Shown here in pieces: positions 45,640-55,120 of a DNA stretch of 64,000 bases (position 1 is its first letter; every line of letters starts with the position of its first letter). This DNA is from DASVWZ01 sp963708575 (GTDB lineage: Bacteria; Acidobacteriota; Terriglobia; Terriglobales; Acidobacteriaceae): assembly GCA_963708575.1 (NCBI GenBank), contig CAVPTB010000003.1, positions 682,001 to 746,000 on the forward strand, in the 5' to 3' direction. The position numbers and the translations under genes are program-made. The notes beneath the pieces were generated by a model. The model saw only the letters and a list, made by a program, of their open reading frames with translations. It had not been told where the DNA came from and did not search any database.

Positions 45640-48600
45640 ATGTCGCTTCGCGCGTCGTTCCGTTCAAGTTTTGCCATCGTTGTTCTTGCTTCTGTTGCTG
45701 CCTTGCTCGCGGGTTCTTCACTGGCTCAGAATTTACCGGAAGGACGTCTGCTCCGGTTTCCTGATGTGTCCAAGGACAAAATTGCTTTCAGTTATGGCGG
45801 AGACCTGTGGCTGGTTGCGAAACAGGGCGGAGTGGCGCAGCGGATCACGAGCCATCCCGGGCAGGAGCTGTTTGCCAAGTTTTCTCCGGATGGAAAGTGG
45901 ATCGCGTTCACCGGGCAGTACGACGGCAATCACAATGTGTACATCATGCCGGCGGAGGGTGGCGATCCCAAACAATTGACGTTTCATCCGGGTGGCGACC
46001 ATCTCAGCGAGCGCATGGGAATTCATAACCAGGTGATCACGTGGACTCCGGACAGCAAACGAATTGTTTTTCTGACTCGCCGGGATACGTTCAATACGTG
46101 GTTTGGACGGCTTTACAGCGTGAGCATTGATGGCGGACAGCCCGAGGCGCTGCCATTAGACAAAGGCGGCCTGACGTCTTTCTCTGCGGATGGGAACAGC
46201 ATTGCGTACAACCGTATCTTCCGGAATTTCCGCACATGGAAGCGCTACACGGGCGGGATGGCGCAGGACATATGGATTTACGATCTGAAGGCCAATCACA
46301 TCGAGCAGATGCCCCATACGGAATGGACCGACACGTTTCCCATGTGGCATGGCGACACGATTTATTTTGACTCGGATCGCGGGCCGGAACACCGGCTGAA
46401 TCTTTACAGCTACAGCTTGTCCACCAAAGAAATTAAACAGCTCACACACTTCACGGATTTTGATGTGAACTGGCCGAGCCTGGGACCGGATTCGATTGTG
46501 TTCGAAAACGGTGGCTATCTTTATTTGTTCGATCTGAACACGCAACAGGAACACAAGCTGACGATTTATCTACCAGGGGACCGCGATCAGGCGCGTAAAC
46601 ACTGGGCGAATGTGAGCAAGCTAATTACCGATTTCGATATTTCTCCGGATGGGAAGCGGGCGGTGTTTTCGGCGCGTGGGGATATTTTTACGGTTCCGGC
46701 GAAGGAAGGCAGCATTCGCAATCTGACGCGAACTTCGGGAATTCGGGAGAAATATGCGGCGTGGTCTCCAGATGGCCGGTGGGTGGCGTACACGTCGGAC
46801 CGCACGGGAGAGGATGAGTTGTATATCGCTCCGCAAGACGGGCTGGGTCAGGAGCAGCGAATCACTACTGATGGCAAGGTATTTCGATTGCCCGCGATTT
46901 GGTCTCCGGACAGCAAGAAGCTTCTATTTGCTGACAAGGAGGTGCGGCTGTTCTATATCGACATCAAGGACAAGAAGCCGGTTCTGATCGATCAAGGGAA
47001 GTATGCGGATTTGACCGATTACAACTGGTCTCCGGATAGCAACTGGGTGGCGTACTCGAAGGCGTCGGAGAATCGCAATGGCGTCATTTATTTATATGGG
47101 CTGGCGGACAAGAAGATCACGGCGGTGACGACTAACGCCAATGACAGTTCGGCGCCGTACTTCGATCCGGAAGGCAAGTATCTCTACTTCTTCTCGAATC
47201 GCGATTTCAATGAAGTGCTGGGCGTGTATGACATGGAGTTTGCGAATCCGAAGGCAGGGCGAGTTTACATCGCGACGCTGCGAGCGGATGAGCCGTCGCC
47301 TTTTCCGGTGTTGAGCGATGAGGTGACAGTTGGTCAAGCGCCGGATGTGCTGCTGCCGCCGACGCCGGGAACGCCGCCTCCGGCACAGAAGCCGCCGGAG
47401 ACGCCGACGAAGAAGACGAAGCCTCCGACCAATGCGAAACCGGAAGCGGGGGCGAGCGATCACAAAGGTGACTCCGAGGCTGATAAAGAGGAGAAGCCGG
47501 GGACGCGGCCGGCGTTAAAGGATTTCCGGATTGACCTGGATGGGATCCAGCGGCGCATTGTGGCGCTGCCTATGCCGCCGGGTAATCTGCAGAATCTGGC
47601 GGCGACCAAGGGCGTCATCTTCTATATAACGTCTCCGGTGCAAGGGCTGTCGGGTCCGCTGCCGGGAGAGGCACCGGCGATTCACGCTTATGATTTGAAG
47701 GATCGCAAGGACCACGTGTTTATGGAGGGAGCCGACGAGTACGTGCTCTCGTATGACGGAAAGAAGTTGTTGTATGGAGCGCCGAAGGAGGGGGGAGGGG
47801 GAGAGGGTGAAGGCGGAGAGCACAGCTTCGGGATTGTTGACGCCAAAGTGCCCGAGGGGGAGAAGGAGAGCGATCCGAAGCCTCTGAATCACGCCGGCGA
47901 TGGTGGTTTGAAGCTAGAGGGGATGCGGATGGAAGTGGATCCTCCGGCGGAGTGGACGCAGATCTTCAATGAAGTTTGGCGGCAGGAGCGGGATTACTTC
48001 TTCGAACCGGAGATGAACGGAGTGAACTGGCAGCAGCAGCATGACAAGTATGCGCAACTGCTGCCGTATGTGGCAGACCGGCTGAGTCTGACATATGTGT
48101 TGGGCGACTTGGTGGGCGAGCTTTCGAACTCGCATACGTATGTGGGCGGAGGGGAGTATCCGGACATCGACACGGTGAACGTTGGACTGCTGGGCGCGGA
48201 TCTGGAGCCGGATGCGAAGAGCGGGATGTACCGGCTGGCGAAGATCTATCCGGGAGAGAACTGGAATAGCGGGCTGCGGTCTCCGCTGACAGAGCCGGGG
48301 GTGATGGTGAAAGAAGGGGACTACCTGCTGGCGGTGAACGGGCGTCCATTACGGGTTCCGCAGAATCCGGATGAATTATTCATCAACACGGTGAACCAGA
48401 CGACCACACTTTCGATCAACAGCAAGCCGTCGGAGCAAGGAGCGCACAACGTGGTGGTGCGGCCGATCCCGAGCGAGTTTGGCTTGCACGAGTTGAACTG
48501 GATTGAGAACAACCGGCGCAAAGTGGAGCAAGCCAGCGGCGGGCGGATTGGCTATGTTTACTTGCCGGATATGGGCGCCAGCGGGCTCAATGAGTTTGTG

Positions 48601-49161
48601 AAGCAGTATTTCCCGCAGATCCGTAAAGAAGGAATGATCTTCGACGTGCGGTACAACGGCGGAGGATTCGTCGACCAGATTATTTTCGAAAGGCTGCGGC
48701 GGGTGCTGGCGGGGATGGAGACGGCCCGGAATTGGGAGTCGGATACGGTGCCCAGCAACGTGTTCAACGGGCACATGGCGTGCATTACCAATCACTATGC
48801 GGCTTCGGATGGGGATTTCTTCAGCTACTTCTTCAAGGCTTACAAGCTGGGGCCGCTCATTGGGGAGCGGACATGGGGCGGGGTGCGCGGGATTCGCGGA
48901 GAAATTCCTTTGATGGACGGCGGGTATGTGACGCGTCCGGAATTCGCGTTGTATGGGAAGGACAGCAAATGGCTGATCGAGAATCGCGGGGTGGCGCCGG
49001 ATGTTGAAGTGGATAACCGTCCGGACCTGGTGAGGGAGGGGCGCGATCCGCAGCTGGAGAAGGCGATCGAGATGGTGATGAAGGAAATTCAGGAGCATCC
49101 GATGAAATTGCCGGCACGGCCAGCGGATTTGCCAGCATATCCGGAGGGTCCGGGGTTGTAA
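45640..49161 (+). CDS. tricorn-type protease (S41 family, WD40-like propellers and PDZ)
   Basis: A 1,173-residue exported peptidase from ATG 45640 (signal peptide ending SSLAQN, ribosome site AAGGAGAAAG). Residues about 35-340 and 340-640 form two WD40-like/TolB-like propellers (FAKFSPDGKWIAFTGQYDG, WSPDGRWVAYTSDRTGEDE, YNWSPDSNWVAYSKASE). A proline/lysine-rich linker near 600-650 is followed by the tricorn C1 domain, PDZ (VMVKEGDYLLAVNGRPLR) and the C2 core with GRIGYVYLPDMG, YNGGGFVDQIIFERL and the nucleophile Ser1056 in NHYAASDGDFF. Tricorn proteases degrade peptides from upstream proteases; here the location is probably periplasmic. A terminator follows. Confidence 0.95.
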   Translation: MSLRASFRSSFAIVVLASVAALLAGSSLAQNLPEGRLLRFPDVSKDKIAFSYGGDLWLVAKQGGVAQRITSHPGQELFAKFSPDGKWIAFTGQYDGNHNVYIMPAEGGDPKQLTFHPGGDHLSERMGIHNQVITWTPDSKRIVFLTRRDTFNTWFGRLYSVSIDGGQPEALPLDKGGLTSFSADGNSIAYNRIFRNFRTWKRYTGGMAQDIWIYDLKANHIEQMPHTEWTDTFPMWHGDTIYFDSDRGPEHRLNLYSYSLSTKEIKQLTHFTDFDVNWPSLGPDSIVFENGGYLYLFDLNTQQEHKLTIYLPGDRDQARKHWANVSKLITDFDISPDGKRAVFSARGDIFTVPAKEGSIRNLTRTSGIREKYAAWSPDGRWVAYTSDRTGEDELYIAPQDGLGQEQRITTDGKVFRLPAIWSPDSKKLLFADKEVRLFYIDIKDKKPVLIDQGKYADLTDYNWSPDSNWVAYSKASENRNGVIYLYGLADKKITAVTTNANDSSAPYFDPEGKYLYFFSNRDFNEVLGVYDMEFANPKAGRVYIATLRADEPSPFPVLSDEVTVGQAPDVLLPPTPGTPPPAQKPPETPTKKTKPPTNAKPEAGASDHKGDSEADKEEKPGTRPALKDFRIDLDGIQRRIVALPMPPGNLQNLAATKGVIFYITSPVQGLSGPLPGEAPAIHAYDLKDRKDHVFMEGADEYVLSYDGKKLLYGAPKEGGGGEGEGGEHSFGIVDAKVPEGEKESDPKPLNHAGDGGLKLEGMRMEVDPPAEWTQIFNEVWRQERDYFFEPEMNGVNWQQQHDKYAQLLPYVADRLSLTYVLGDLVGELSNSHTYVGGGEYPDIDTVNVGLLGADLEPDAKSGMYRLAKIYPGENWNSGLRSPLTEPGVMVKEGDYLLAVNGRPLRVPQNPDELFINTVNQTTTLSINSKPSEQGAHNVVVRPIPSEFGLHELNWIENNRRKVEQASGGRIGYVYLPDMGASGLNEFVKQYFPQIRKEGMIFDVRYNGGGFVDQIIFERLRRVLAGMETARNWESDTVPSNVFNGHMACITNHYAASDGDFFSYFFKAYKLGPLIGERTWGGVRGIRGEIPLMDGGYVTRPEFALYGKDSKWLIENRGVAPDVEVDNRPDLVREGRDPQLEKAIEMVMKEIQEHPMKLPARPADLPAYPEGPGL

Positions 49162-49191
49162 GAGGTTGAAGACGTTTTGGGAAGGTTGGAG

Positions 49192-49225
49192 GGCCGGGGG
49201 GAGAAATGCTCCCGGTCTTCTTTTT
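49192..49225 (+). terminator. terminator after the tricorn gene
   Basis: GGCCGGG-GG-GAG, loop AAATG, CTCCCGGTC, then TTCTTTTTATT. The stem has a 2-nt bulge and one G-U pair. Confidence 0.6.
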
Positions 49226-49440
49226 ATTGCCATCAGTTGGGGAGAGTTCCTTCAGTAACCCGGTCGTACACTCCCTTTCGGTAACCCTTAGTAACCATAC
49301 AGTTCTGGCGGCCCAGCCGTACAATTGGCCTTGTCCGAAGGACCATCTCTTCACCTGGCGAAAACCAGCGGAAGGATGGCCACTCAGCCACGAGCTCTCT
49401 TCAAGCAACGCAAGGAACGAGAGCTGGAGTCCGCATTTAT

Positions 49441-52400
49441 ATGGCGTTTGGTTTTGGCTTCAACAAACAGAAGGTGCTCAGCGCAGCGGAGAAGTTTGTC
49501 CAGCAGGGCAAGCTGCCGAATGCCATTACTGAGTACGAAAAAGTCCTGAAAGCTGACCCCAAGGACCTCACGGTGATGAATACCGTGGGCGACCTTTATG
49601 CGCGCTCGGGCAACAACGAGAAGGCGGTGGAGTGCTTCAAGAGCGTGGGAGATGCTTACGCCTCGCAAGGATTCACGGTGAAGGCGATCGCGATGTACAA
49701 GAAGCTGAGCAAGCTGAAGTCATCGCTCGAGGGCGTGCTGCGGCTGGCCGAGCTCTATACGCAACAGGGATTATTTAATGATGCGCGTGCGCAATATTTG
49801 CAGGTAGCGGAAGAATTTTTGCGGGATGGACAGTTGGAGCAGGCGGTCCGGATTTTCCAGAAGACGCTGGAGATGGATCCGGAGAACGTCGCCATGCGAA
49901 CGCGGCTGGCGGAAGTATATGTGCGGCTGGGTAAGAAAGACGAGGCGTGGCAAATCTTCGCGGCCGCGGCCGAGACTTTGCGGAACAAGGGGCAGTTGGG
50001 GCCGGCGGAAGACATTCTGCAACGCATGCTGACGCTGGACCCGAATAACAGCAAGGCTTTGCTGTTGCGAGGCAAGAACGCGTTCGAGAATGGCGATGTT
50101 GAAGGCGCGGCGAAGTATCTGGAAAAGGTCGCGGACCTGGACAGCCATCCCGATGGATTGAAGACGTTACTGCAGGCTTATCTGGAAACAGGCAAGCTGA
50201 CGCAAGCGGGGAATCTGGCCGAGAAGCTGCTTTCCGTCCACAACGATATCGACGCGATCATGAGTTACGGCGATGCGTTGATCGGCGCAGGCCAGTTCGA
50301 AGATGTGCTTCGCATTTACCACAAGCATGCGGACCGGCTGCTGGCGGCGAATGCGGATAAAGTGCTGGAAAACCTGCACTCCATGATTGGCCACGTCCGC
50401 GAAAACACGGGCGCGCTGGAGATGCTGCTGGAGCTATTCAACAAGGCCGGCGAGAACACGCATCTGACCGAGGTTTACGAACTGCTGGCGCATGCTTACG
50501 TGCAATCGGGTGAGTTGGAGAAGGCTCGCGACTTCTATCTGAAGCTGACGCAGCTGGAACCGGAAAATCAACTGCACTCGAAGAACTACCAGCAAGTGCT
50601 GGAGAAGCTGGGAGCGCCGGGCAAGGTACGACTGATTACCGCGGAAGAAGGCGCGGTATGGGTCGACGAGCTGGAGGCGACGGTACCGTTTATCGACCAG
50701 CGGTATGACGACGATGTGGCGCTTTCGATTCGAGCGGCGCTGACTGACGCCGAACTGTTCATTTCCTACAATATGCCGGCGAAGGCGCTGGGGCCGCTGC
50801 TTTCAGCGTTGCCGATGGCGCCTCGCGATTTACGCATCAATCAACGGCTGGCCGCGCTGCATACGCGCGCGGAACGGTTTACGGAAGCGGCAGTATGCTG
50901 CCGAACTCTGGAGAGCATTTACCACGATGCCGGGCATCCGGAGGAAGCGAGCCGTTACGGCGAGCTGGCACAGAAGTACGAAGAGCGCACGAATGTCGCG
51001 CCAGCAGCTCCGGCGGCAGTGGTGGCTCATCCGGTGGCGAGCGTTGAAGCGGCGGAAATTCCGGAAATTTCGATTGAACCTCAAACTCCGGATTGGTCGG
51101 TGGAGGCGAGTGCGCCTGAGTTGCCGGTGGCTGCGGTAGAAGAACCTGGGGCGGCAGCGGGATTGTTCTTTCATGCTCCGGTGGCGGGCGAGTCAGAAGA
51201 AGGAATTTCCGTTCCGACCGAGATGCACGTGGAGCCGGGGTCTGACCAAGTCGATATTTCTGACGAATGGGAAGGCTCGCTGTCGGTTGAGCCGGTAACC
51301 GGGATTCACGAACAGCAATCGGTGGAGGTGCCGCTGGCGGCAGATCATGCCGCGGCCGCTAAGGCGGATCCGCAAGCGGTTTCGGAAGCGATCGAAGAGA
51401 TACGGTTCTACTTGAGCAATGGAATGCTTGAGGAAGCGTATGCCGGATTCCAGAAGCTCGAGGATCTGAAGCCTGAGGTTTACATCCTGGATGGCGTCCG
51501 CGATGAGATGGAAGCGGTGCGAAGCAAGACCCAGGGAACGAAGGTTGAGGAAGCACCAGCAGAACAGGTTTCAGTTGAAGTGGATGAAGTGCCGGCGGTT
51601 GCGGAGGCGGCGACCCCCGAACCGGTTGCGGAGGAGGTTGCAGCACCGGAGGCGATCGAAGAGCCTGCGCCAGAAGCTGCGGCTGTTGAAGCAGCAGCGA
51701 CAGAACCTGAACCGGAGCCTGAACCCGTTCCGGAACCGCATCCTGGAGTGCTGGATGAGTTTGTTTCCGATCTGGAGAGCTCTTTAGGAAACGATTTCCT
51801 GCCGCAAACCACGGCACACGAAGTTCCGGCGCCAGCACCTCTGCATGAAGCGGAGCCGGAGACGGTGGAAGTGGCGGAGTCTGCTCCGGCGGGTCAGGCC
51901 GGGGGTCTGAACGAATTTGTTTCTGAACTGGAAGCGTCGTTGGGCGACAACTTTATGCCTGACGCTCCGGTTGTACCTTCGGAGCCGCAAGTCAGAACGG
52001 AATTGCCAGGGTGGTCGAAATCGGAGCCACCTGCGGCGAAACCTGCTCTGGCACCGGCATCGCCAGTACCCACGGTGGGTATGCCCGCGAGCGCGGGGGC
52101 AGCCGCGGCAGCCGCGGCTCCAGCATTAGAGCCTCAGGCGAGTCCGACAGCAGCACCGACATTTACTTATCAACCGTCAAAGATACGTCCGTTGGCGGGA
52201 GCAGCAGCCGTGGCGGCAGCAGCGGCAGCGGCCGCAGCGGAACCGGCGGTCGATCGAGTGGCTGGGGTGGACCTGGTCGACATGTTCGACGAGTTGAAGC
52301 ATGAACTCGAAGAGGATGTAGCCGCGACCGACGAAGATCCCGAGACGCATTACAACCTGGGAGTGGCGTTCCGGGAAATGGGTTTGCTGGACGAGGCGAT

Positions 52401-52713
52401 TGGCGAGTTGCAGAAGGTCTGCCAGTCGGTGGAACACGGGCATCCGTTCCCGCAAATCATGCAGACCTATACGTGGCTGGCGCAATGCTTCCTGGATAAA
52501 GGCGTGCCGGAAGCGGCAATTCGCTGGTATGAGAAGGCTTTGAAGCTGCCAAATCTGGATGGCGAGGCGCGTACCGCTTTGCACTACGAACTGGGCTCTT
52601 CCTACGAGACAGCGGGCAATAAGGCTGCGGCCATGACGCACTTCACGGAAGTGTATGGCAGCAATATCGATTATCGAGACGTGGCCGAGCGCATTAAGAG
52701 CCTTAAGTCGTAG
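49441..52713 (+). CDS. large tetratricopeptide-repeat protein
   Basis: A 1,090-residue protein with no signal peptide (start MAFGFGFNKQKVLSAAEKFV). Residues about 10-520 are TPR units such as GKLPNAITEYEKVLKADPKD and GQLEQAVRIFQKTLEMDPEN. Residues about 520-935 are a Glu/Ala/Pro-rich linker in which a short module appears twice (LDEFVSDLESSLGNDFLP and LNEFVSELEASLGDNFMP), with alanine runs near 890-935. A second TPR block (about 950-1090: DPETHYNLGVAFREMGLLDE) closes the protein. It is probably a cytoplasmic scaffold; a partner is unknown. A small membrane protein and a LOG-family gene follow in the same direction. Confidence 0.9.
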   Translation: MAFGFGFNKQKVLSAAEKFVQQGKLPNAITEYEKVLKADPKDLTVMNTVGDLYARSGNNEKAVECFKSVGDAYASQGFTVKAIAMYKKLSKLKSSLEGVLRLAELYTQQGLFNDARAQYLQVAEEFLRDGQLEQAVRIFQKTLEMDPENVAMRTRLAEVYVRLGKKDEAWQIFAAAAETLRNKGQLGPAEDILQRMLTLDPNNSKALLLRGKNAFENGDVEGAAKYLEKVADLDSHPDGLKTLLQAYLETGKLTQAGNLAEKLLSVHNDIDAIMSYGDALIGAGQFEDVLRIYHKHADRLLAANADKVLENLHSMIGHVRENTGALEMLLELFNKAGENTHLTEVYELLAHAYVQSGELEKARDFYLKLTQLEPENQLHSKNYQQVLEKLGAPGKVRLITAEEGAVWVDELEATVPFIDQRYDDDVALSIRAALTDAELFISYNMPAKALGPLLSALPMAPRDLRINQRLAALHTRAERFTEAAVCCRTLESIYHDAGHPEEASRYGELAQKYEERTNVAPAAPAAVVAHPVASVEAAEIPEISIEPQTPDWSVEASAPELPVAAVEEPGAAAGLFFHAPVAGESEEGISVPTEMHVEPGSDQVDISDEWEGSLSVEPVTGIHEQQSVEVPLAADHAAAAKADPQAVSEAIEEIRFYLSNGMLEEAYAGFQKLEDLKPEVYILDGVRDEMEAVRSKTQGTKVEEAPAEQVSVEVDEVPAVAEAATPEPVAEEVAAPEAIEEPAPEAAAVEAAATEPEPEPEPVPEPHPGVLDEFVSDLESSLGNDFLPQTTAHEVPAPAPLHEAEPETVEVAESAPAGQAGGLNEFVSELEASLGDNFMPDAPVVPSEPQVRTELPGWSKSEPPAAKPALAPASPVPTVGMPASAGAAAAAAAPALEPQASPTAAPTFTYQPSKIRPLAGAAAVAAAAAAAAAEPAVDRVAGVDLVDMFDELKHELEEDVAATDEDPETHYNLGVAFREMGLLDEAIGELQKVCQSVEHGHPFPQIMQTYTWLAQCFLDKGVPEAAIRWYEKALKLPNLDGEARTALHYELGSSYETAGNKAAAMTHFTEVYGSNIDYRDVAERIKSLKS

Positions 52714-52805
52714 AATGTAGGGATGGGCCGAAAGATTGTGACGCTTGGGGCGTCCCCCGGAAGAGTGAAAGCTTTTTCACCGATGAGCGCGGGGGGCACT
52801 GCCTA

Positions 52806-53189
52806 ATGGCGGATGCGAAGACACCCAGCAGCGGGAATCCCTCCAGCTTGCCTGCGAAGCCAGGTTCGGCCGAGATGACGAGTCCGGCGGCAGTGCTGCC
52901 ACCTCCCGAGGAAGCCCCCAACGAAGTTCATTACACGGGATTTGATCTGTGGCTGCACCGCATCACCATGCTCTTGTTCGTATTCGTCTGCGCGGTGGTG
53001 GGAGTGTTGCTGATTATTCTGCCGTGGCGTCCGGAGTGGACGGACAATCATTTATTGCTGTCGTCCCCGGGGTTTCGGACGTTTGTGGCGAGCGGGTTCG
53101 TGCGTGGCATTTGCAGCGGTTTGGGAGTGCTCGATATATGGATTGGCTTCTGGGAAGCGATCCATTACCACGAAATTAAACAAGGCTGA
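52806..53189 (+). CDS. small two-helix membrane protein
   Basis: A 127-residue protein with a proline-rich cytosolic N-terminus (residues 1-45), then a membrane segment (MLLFVFVCAVVGVLLIILPW) and a weaker second one (FVRGICSGLGVLDIWIGFW), ending HYHEIKQG. ATG 52806 is in a GC-rich context without a strong ribosome site. No named family. It lies 92 nt after the TPR gene and 82 nt before the LOG gene, so the three may form one unit. Confidence 0.7.
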   Translation: MADAKTPSSGNPSSLPAKPGSAEMTSPAAVLPPPEEAPNEVHYTGFDLWLHRITMLLFVFVCAVVGVLLIILPWRPEWTDNHLLLSSPGFRTFVASGFVRGICSGLGVLDIWIGFWEAIHYHEIKQG

Positions 53190-53271
53190 AAGGGCGCGGA
53201 CCTGAGTTGCAGGCGGGGTTGCATGGCGCCGACGAATAGAACTGGCCGGCACAGAAAGAAATCATCGAAAA

Positions 53272-54153
53272 ATGAGCGACGAAATCAAGCGTGCTCCACT
53301 CGCCTATGAGAATCCTAGTTTCCTAAACAGTCCAGACGGGCGGGTGCTGCGCATCATGTCGGAGTATGCGGAGCCGTTGGCACGATTCCGCCGGGAACAG
53401 ATCCAGGACACGGTAGTATTCTTCGGGTCCGCGCGCTTTCATAGCCGGGAAGATGCAACGGCGCGATTGAATGCGCTGAATGATCTGAGCTCTCAGCTCT
53501 CGCCCGACGAATTGGAAACGCGACACAGGGAGGCGATGGCTGCGGTGGATATGTCGCGGTACTACGAGGATGCGCGCAAGCTGGCGTCGCTGTTGAGCCG
53601 GTGGTCGATTGAGATTCCAGCGCGGCGACGGCGGTTCGTGGTGACGACCGGGGGCGGTCCGGGGATTATGGAAGCGGCCAACCGGGGAGCGCGTGAGGCG
53701 GGGTCGAAGACGGTTGGGCTGAATATTCACCTGCCGTTTGAACAGCTGCCGAATCCGTATATCACTCCGTCGTTGAATTTCGAGTTTCATTACTTCTTCA
53801 TGCGCAAGTTCTGGTTCGCTTACCTGGCGAAGGCGCTGGTGATCTTTCCGGGCGGCTTTGGGACGATGGATGAGCTGTTCGAGATTCTGACGCTGGCACA
53901 GACGGAAAAACTGGCGAAGAAGATCCTGGTGGTGATTTACGGCAGCGAGTATTGGAAGAAGCTGATTAATTTTGACGTGATGATCGATTCGGGGACGATT
54001 TCTCCTCAAGACCTCGAACTATTCAAGCTGGCGGATACTCCAGAGGAAGGTTTTGAATTCCTCAAAGAGGGATTGACGCGGCATCATCTGGAGCCGGAGC
54101 CGAAGCGGAAGGCGCAGGCGGCAGTTCCGGAGATTGCCAAGACGAATCCTTAA
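53272..54153 (+). CDS. LOG-family protein (TIGR00730-like)
   Basis: A 293-residue cytoplasmic protein of the 'lysine decarboxylase' fold, now known mostly as nucleoside-5'-monophosphate phosphoribohydrolases (LOG). Key motifs: FFGSAR (50-55), TTGGGPGIMEAANRGA (125-140) and the signature PGGFGTMDE (193-201). The region 60-115, with ALNDLSSQLSPDELETRH, is a longer helical insertion than in plant LOG proteins, resembling the larger bacterial subgroup. ATG 53272 follows AAGAAATC, a weak ribosome site. Whether it makes a cytokinin-like base or recycles nucleotides is not shown. Confidence 0.9.
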   Translation: MSDEIKRAPLAYENPSFLNSPDGRVLRIMSEYAEPLARFRREQIQDTVVFFGSARFHSREDATARLNALNDLSSQLSPDELETRHREAMAAVDMSRYYEDARKLASLLSRWSIEIPARRRRFVVTTGGGPGIMEAANRGAREAGSKTVGLNIHLPFEQLPNPYITPSLNFEFHYFFMRKFWFAYLAKALVIFPGGFGTMDELFEILTLAQTEKLAKKILVVIYGSEYWKKLINFDVMIDSGTISPQDLELFKLADTPEEGFEFLKEGLTRHHLEPEPKRKAQAAVPEIAKTNP

Positions 54154-54185
54154 ATCGATGCCGCTACCTAAAAACTAAGAGCAGA

Positions 54186-54222
54186 GATTCACCGCAGAGA
54201 ACGCGGAGTGCGCCGAGAATTT
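54186..54222. repeat. dispersed motif variant (ACCGCAGAGAACGCGGAG)
   Basis: ATTCACCGCAGAGAACGC then GGAGTGCGCCGAGAATT, a variant of the dispersed 9-nt-periodic motif read on the other strand. The rest of 54154-54451 has a hairpin-like GGACCTTCGGTCC near 54408-54421 but no gene and no TPP riboswitch. Confidence 0.45.
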
Positions 54223-54440
54223 CTGGGCGGTGTGTCGGTTCGGCCTCGGAAGGATCGCTGTGATCGGGTTCGCGACAGTCGTGACTTGTAGCGTTTCCCG
54301 TTTAAAACCCCCAAAAAAACTTACTTGTGCGAGCTTGCCGGGGCGTCTAGCGCAGAGAACGCGCTAAAGGTGCGGCAACCTCGGTTGCGTTTGATGGGGA
54401 TTCCTACGGACCTTCGGTCCTTTGGGCGGGACGCTCGCGC

Positions 54441-54446
54441 TACACT
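54441..54446 (+). promoter_or_regulatory. -10 hexamer of thiE
   Basis: TACACT ends 5 nt before the GTG start of thiE, again the close spacing of a leaderless transcript. Confidence 0.35.
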
Positions 54447-54451
54447 GATGG

Positions 54452-55120
54452 GTGCTGCTTCTTTGTTACGTTACTGATCGCGCGCAGTTTTCTGGGGATG
54501 AAGTGGAGCGCCGGGCTGAGCTCATCAAGCGGATCGGTGCGGCGGCGCGGGCGGGGGTGGATTTCATCCAACTGCGCGAAAAAGATCTTTCGGCGCGGGA
54601 ACTGGAAGCGCTGACGCTGTCTGCCGTCCAGGCAGTGCGGGAAAATTCCCTAACCACACAACTTCTGATCAATTCACGCACAGATGTGGCGATCGCGTGT
54701 GGAGCGGATGGGGTGCATCTCACGACGAATGATATTTCTCCGCGCGAGGTTCGGCGGGTGTGGAGGGGAAGTGCCACTTCACGCGATGCCGAGCCGGTGA
54801 TCTCAGCGGCGTGCCATTCCGAGGCGGAGGTTGCGCGTGCGCAGGCAGAAGGAGCCGACTTTGCGTTGTTCGCGCCGGTATTCGGGAAGAAAGATGCTCC
54901 GTCGGTTGCTCCCGCGGGGTTGGATGGGCTGCGGGGGGCTTGTAGAAAGAGACTTCCCGTGCTCGCGCTAGGCGGCGTTGACCTGGCAAGAGCGGGCCGA
55001 TGTTTGCAGGCAGGGGCGGCGGGTATTGCTGCGATCCGGTTATTCCAGGAAGGCGACGTCGGAGAGACCATGCAGAGTTTGCGCCGGCTGGGTGGGCCGC
55101 AGCATGTTAGCCTCACGTGA
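54452..55120 (+). CDS. thiE: thiamine-phosphate synthase
   Basis: ThiE couples the thiazole and pyrimidine halves of thiamine. The 222-residue barrel contains CYVTDR (start), GVDFIQLREKDLSARELE, LINSRTDVAIACGADGVHLTTND and a phosphate-binding end (VLALGGVDLARAGRCLQAGAAGIAAIRL). The FAPVFGKKDAPSVAPAGL loop replaces the usual FGPVFPTxTK. The start is GTG 54452, with a TACACT box directly upstream. No thiamine riboswitch and no other thi genes are seen; the stop overlaps the GTG of the next gene (GTGA). Confidence 0.92.
   Translation: MLLLCYVTDRAQFSGDEVERRAELIKRIGAAARAGVDFIQLREKDLSARELEALTLSAVQAVRENSLTTQLLINSRTDVAIACGADGVHLTTNDISPREVRRVWRGSATSRDAEPVISAACHSEAEVARAQAEGADFALFAPVFGKKDAPSVAPAGLDGLRGACRKRLPVLALGGVDLARAGRCLQAGAAGIAAIRLFQEGDVGETMQSLRRLGGPQHVSLT

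Noticed and set aside
54154..54451. TPP riboswitch upstream of thiE
   Set aside because: The conserved CUGAGA and ACCUGAUC-type stretches are absent, and the likely promoter is directly at the start codon.
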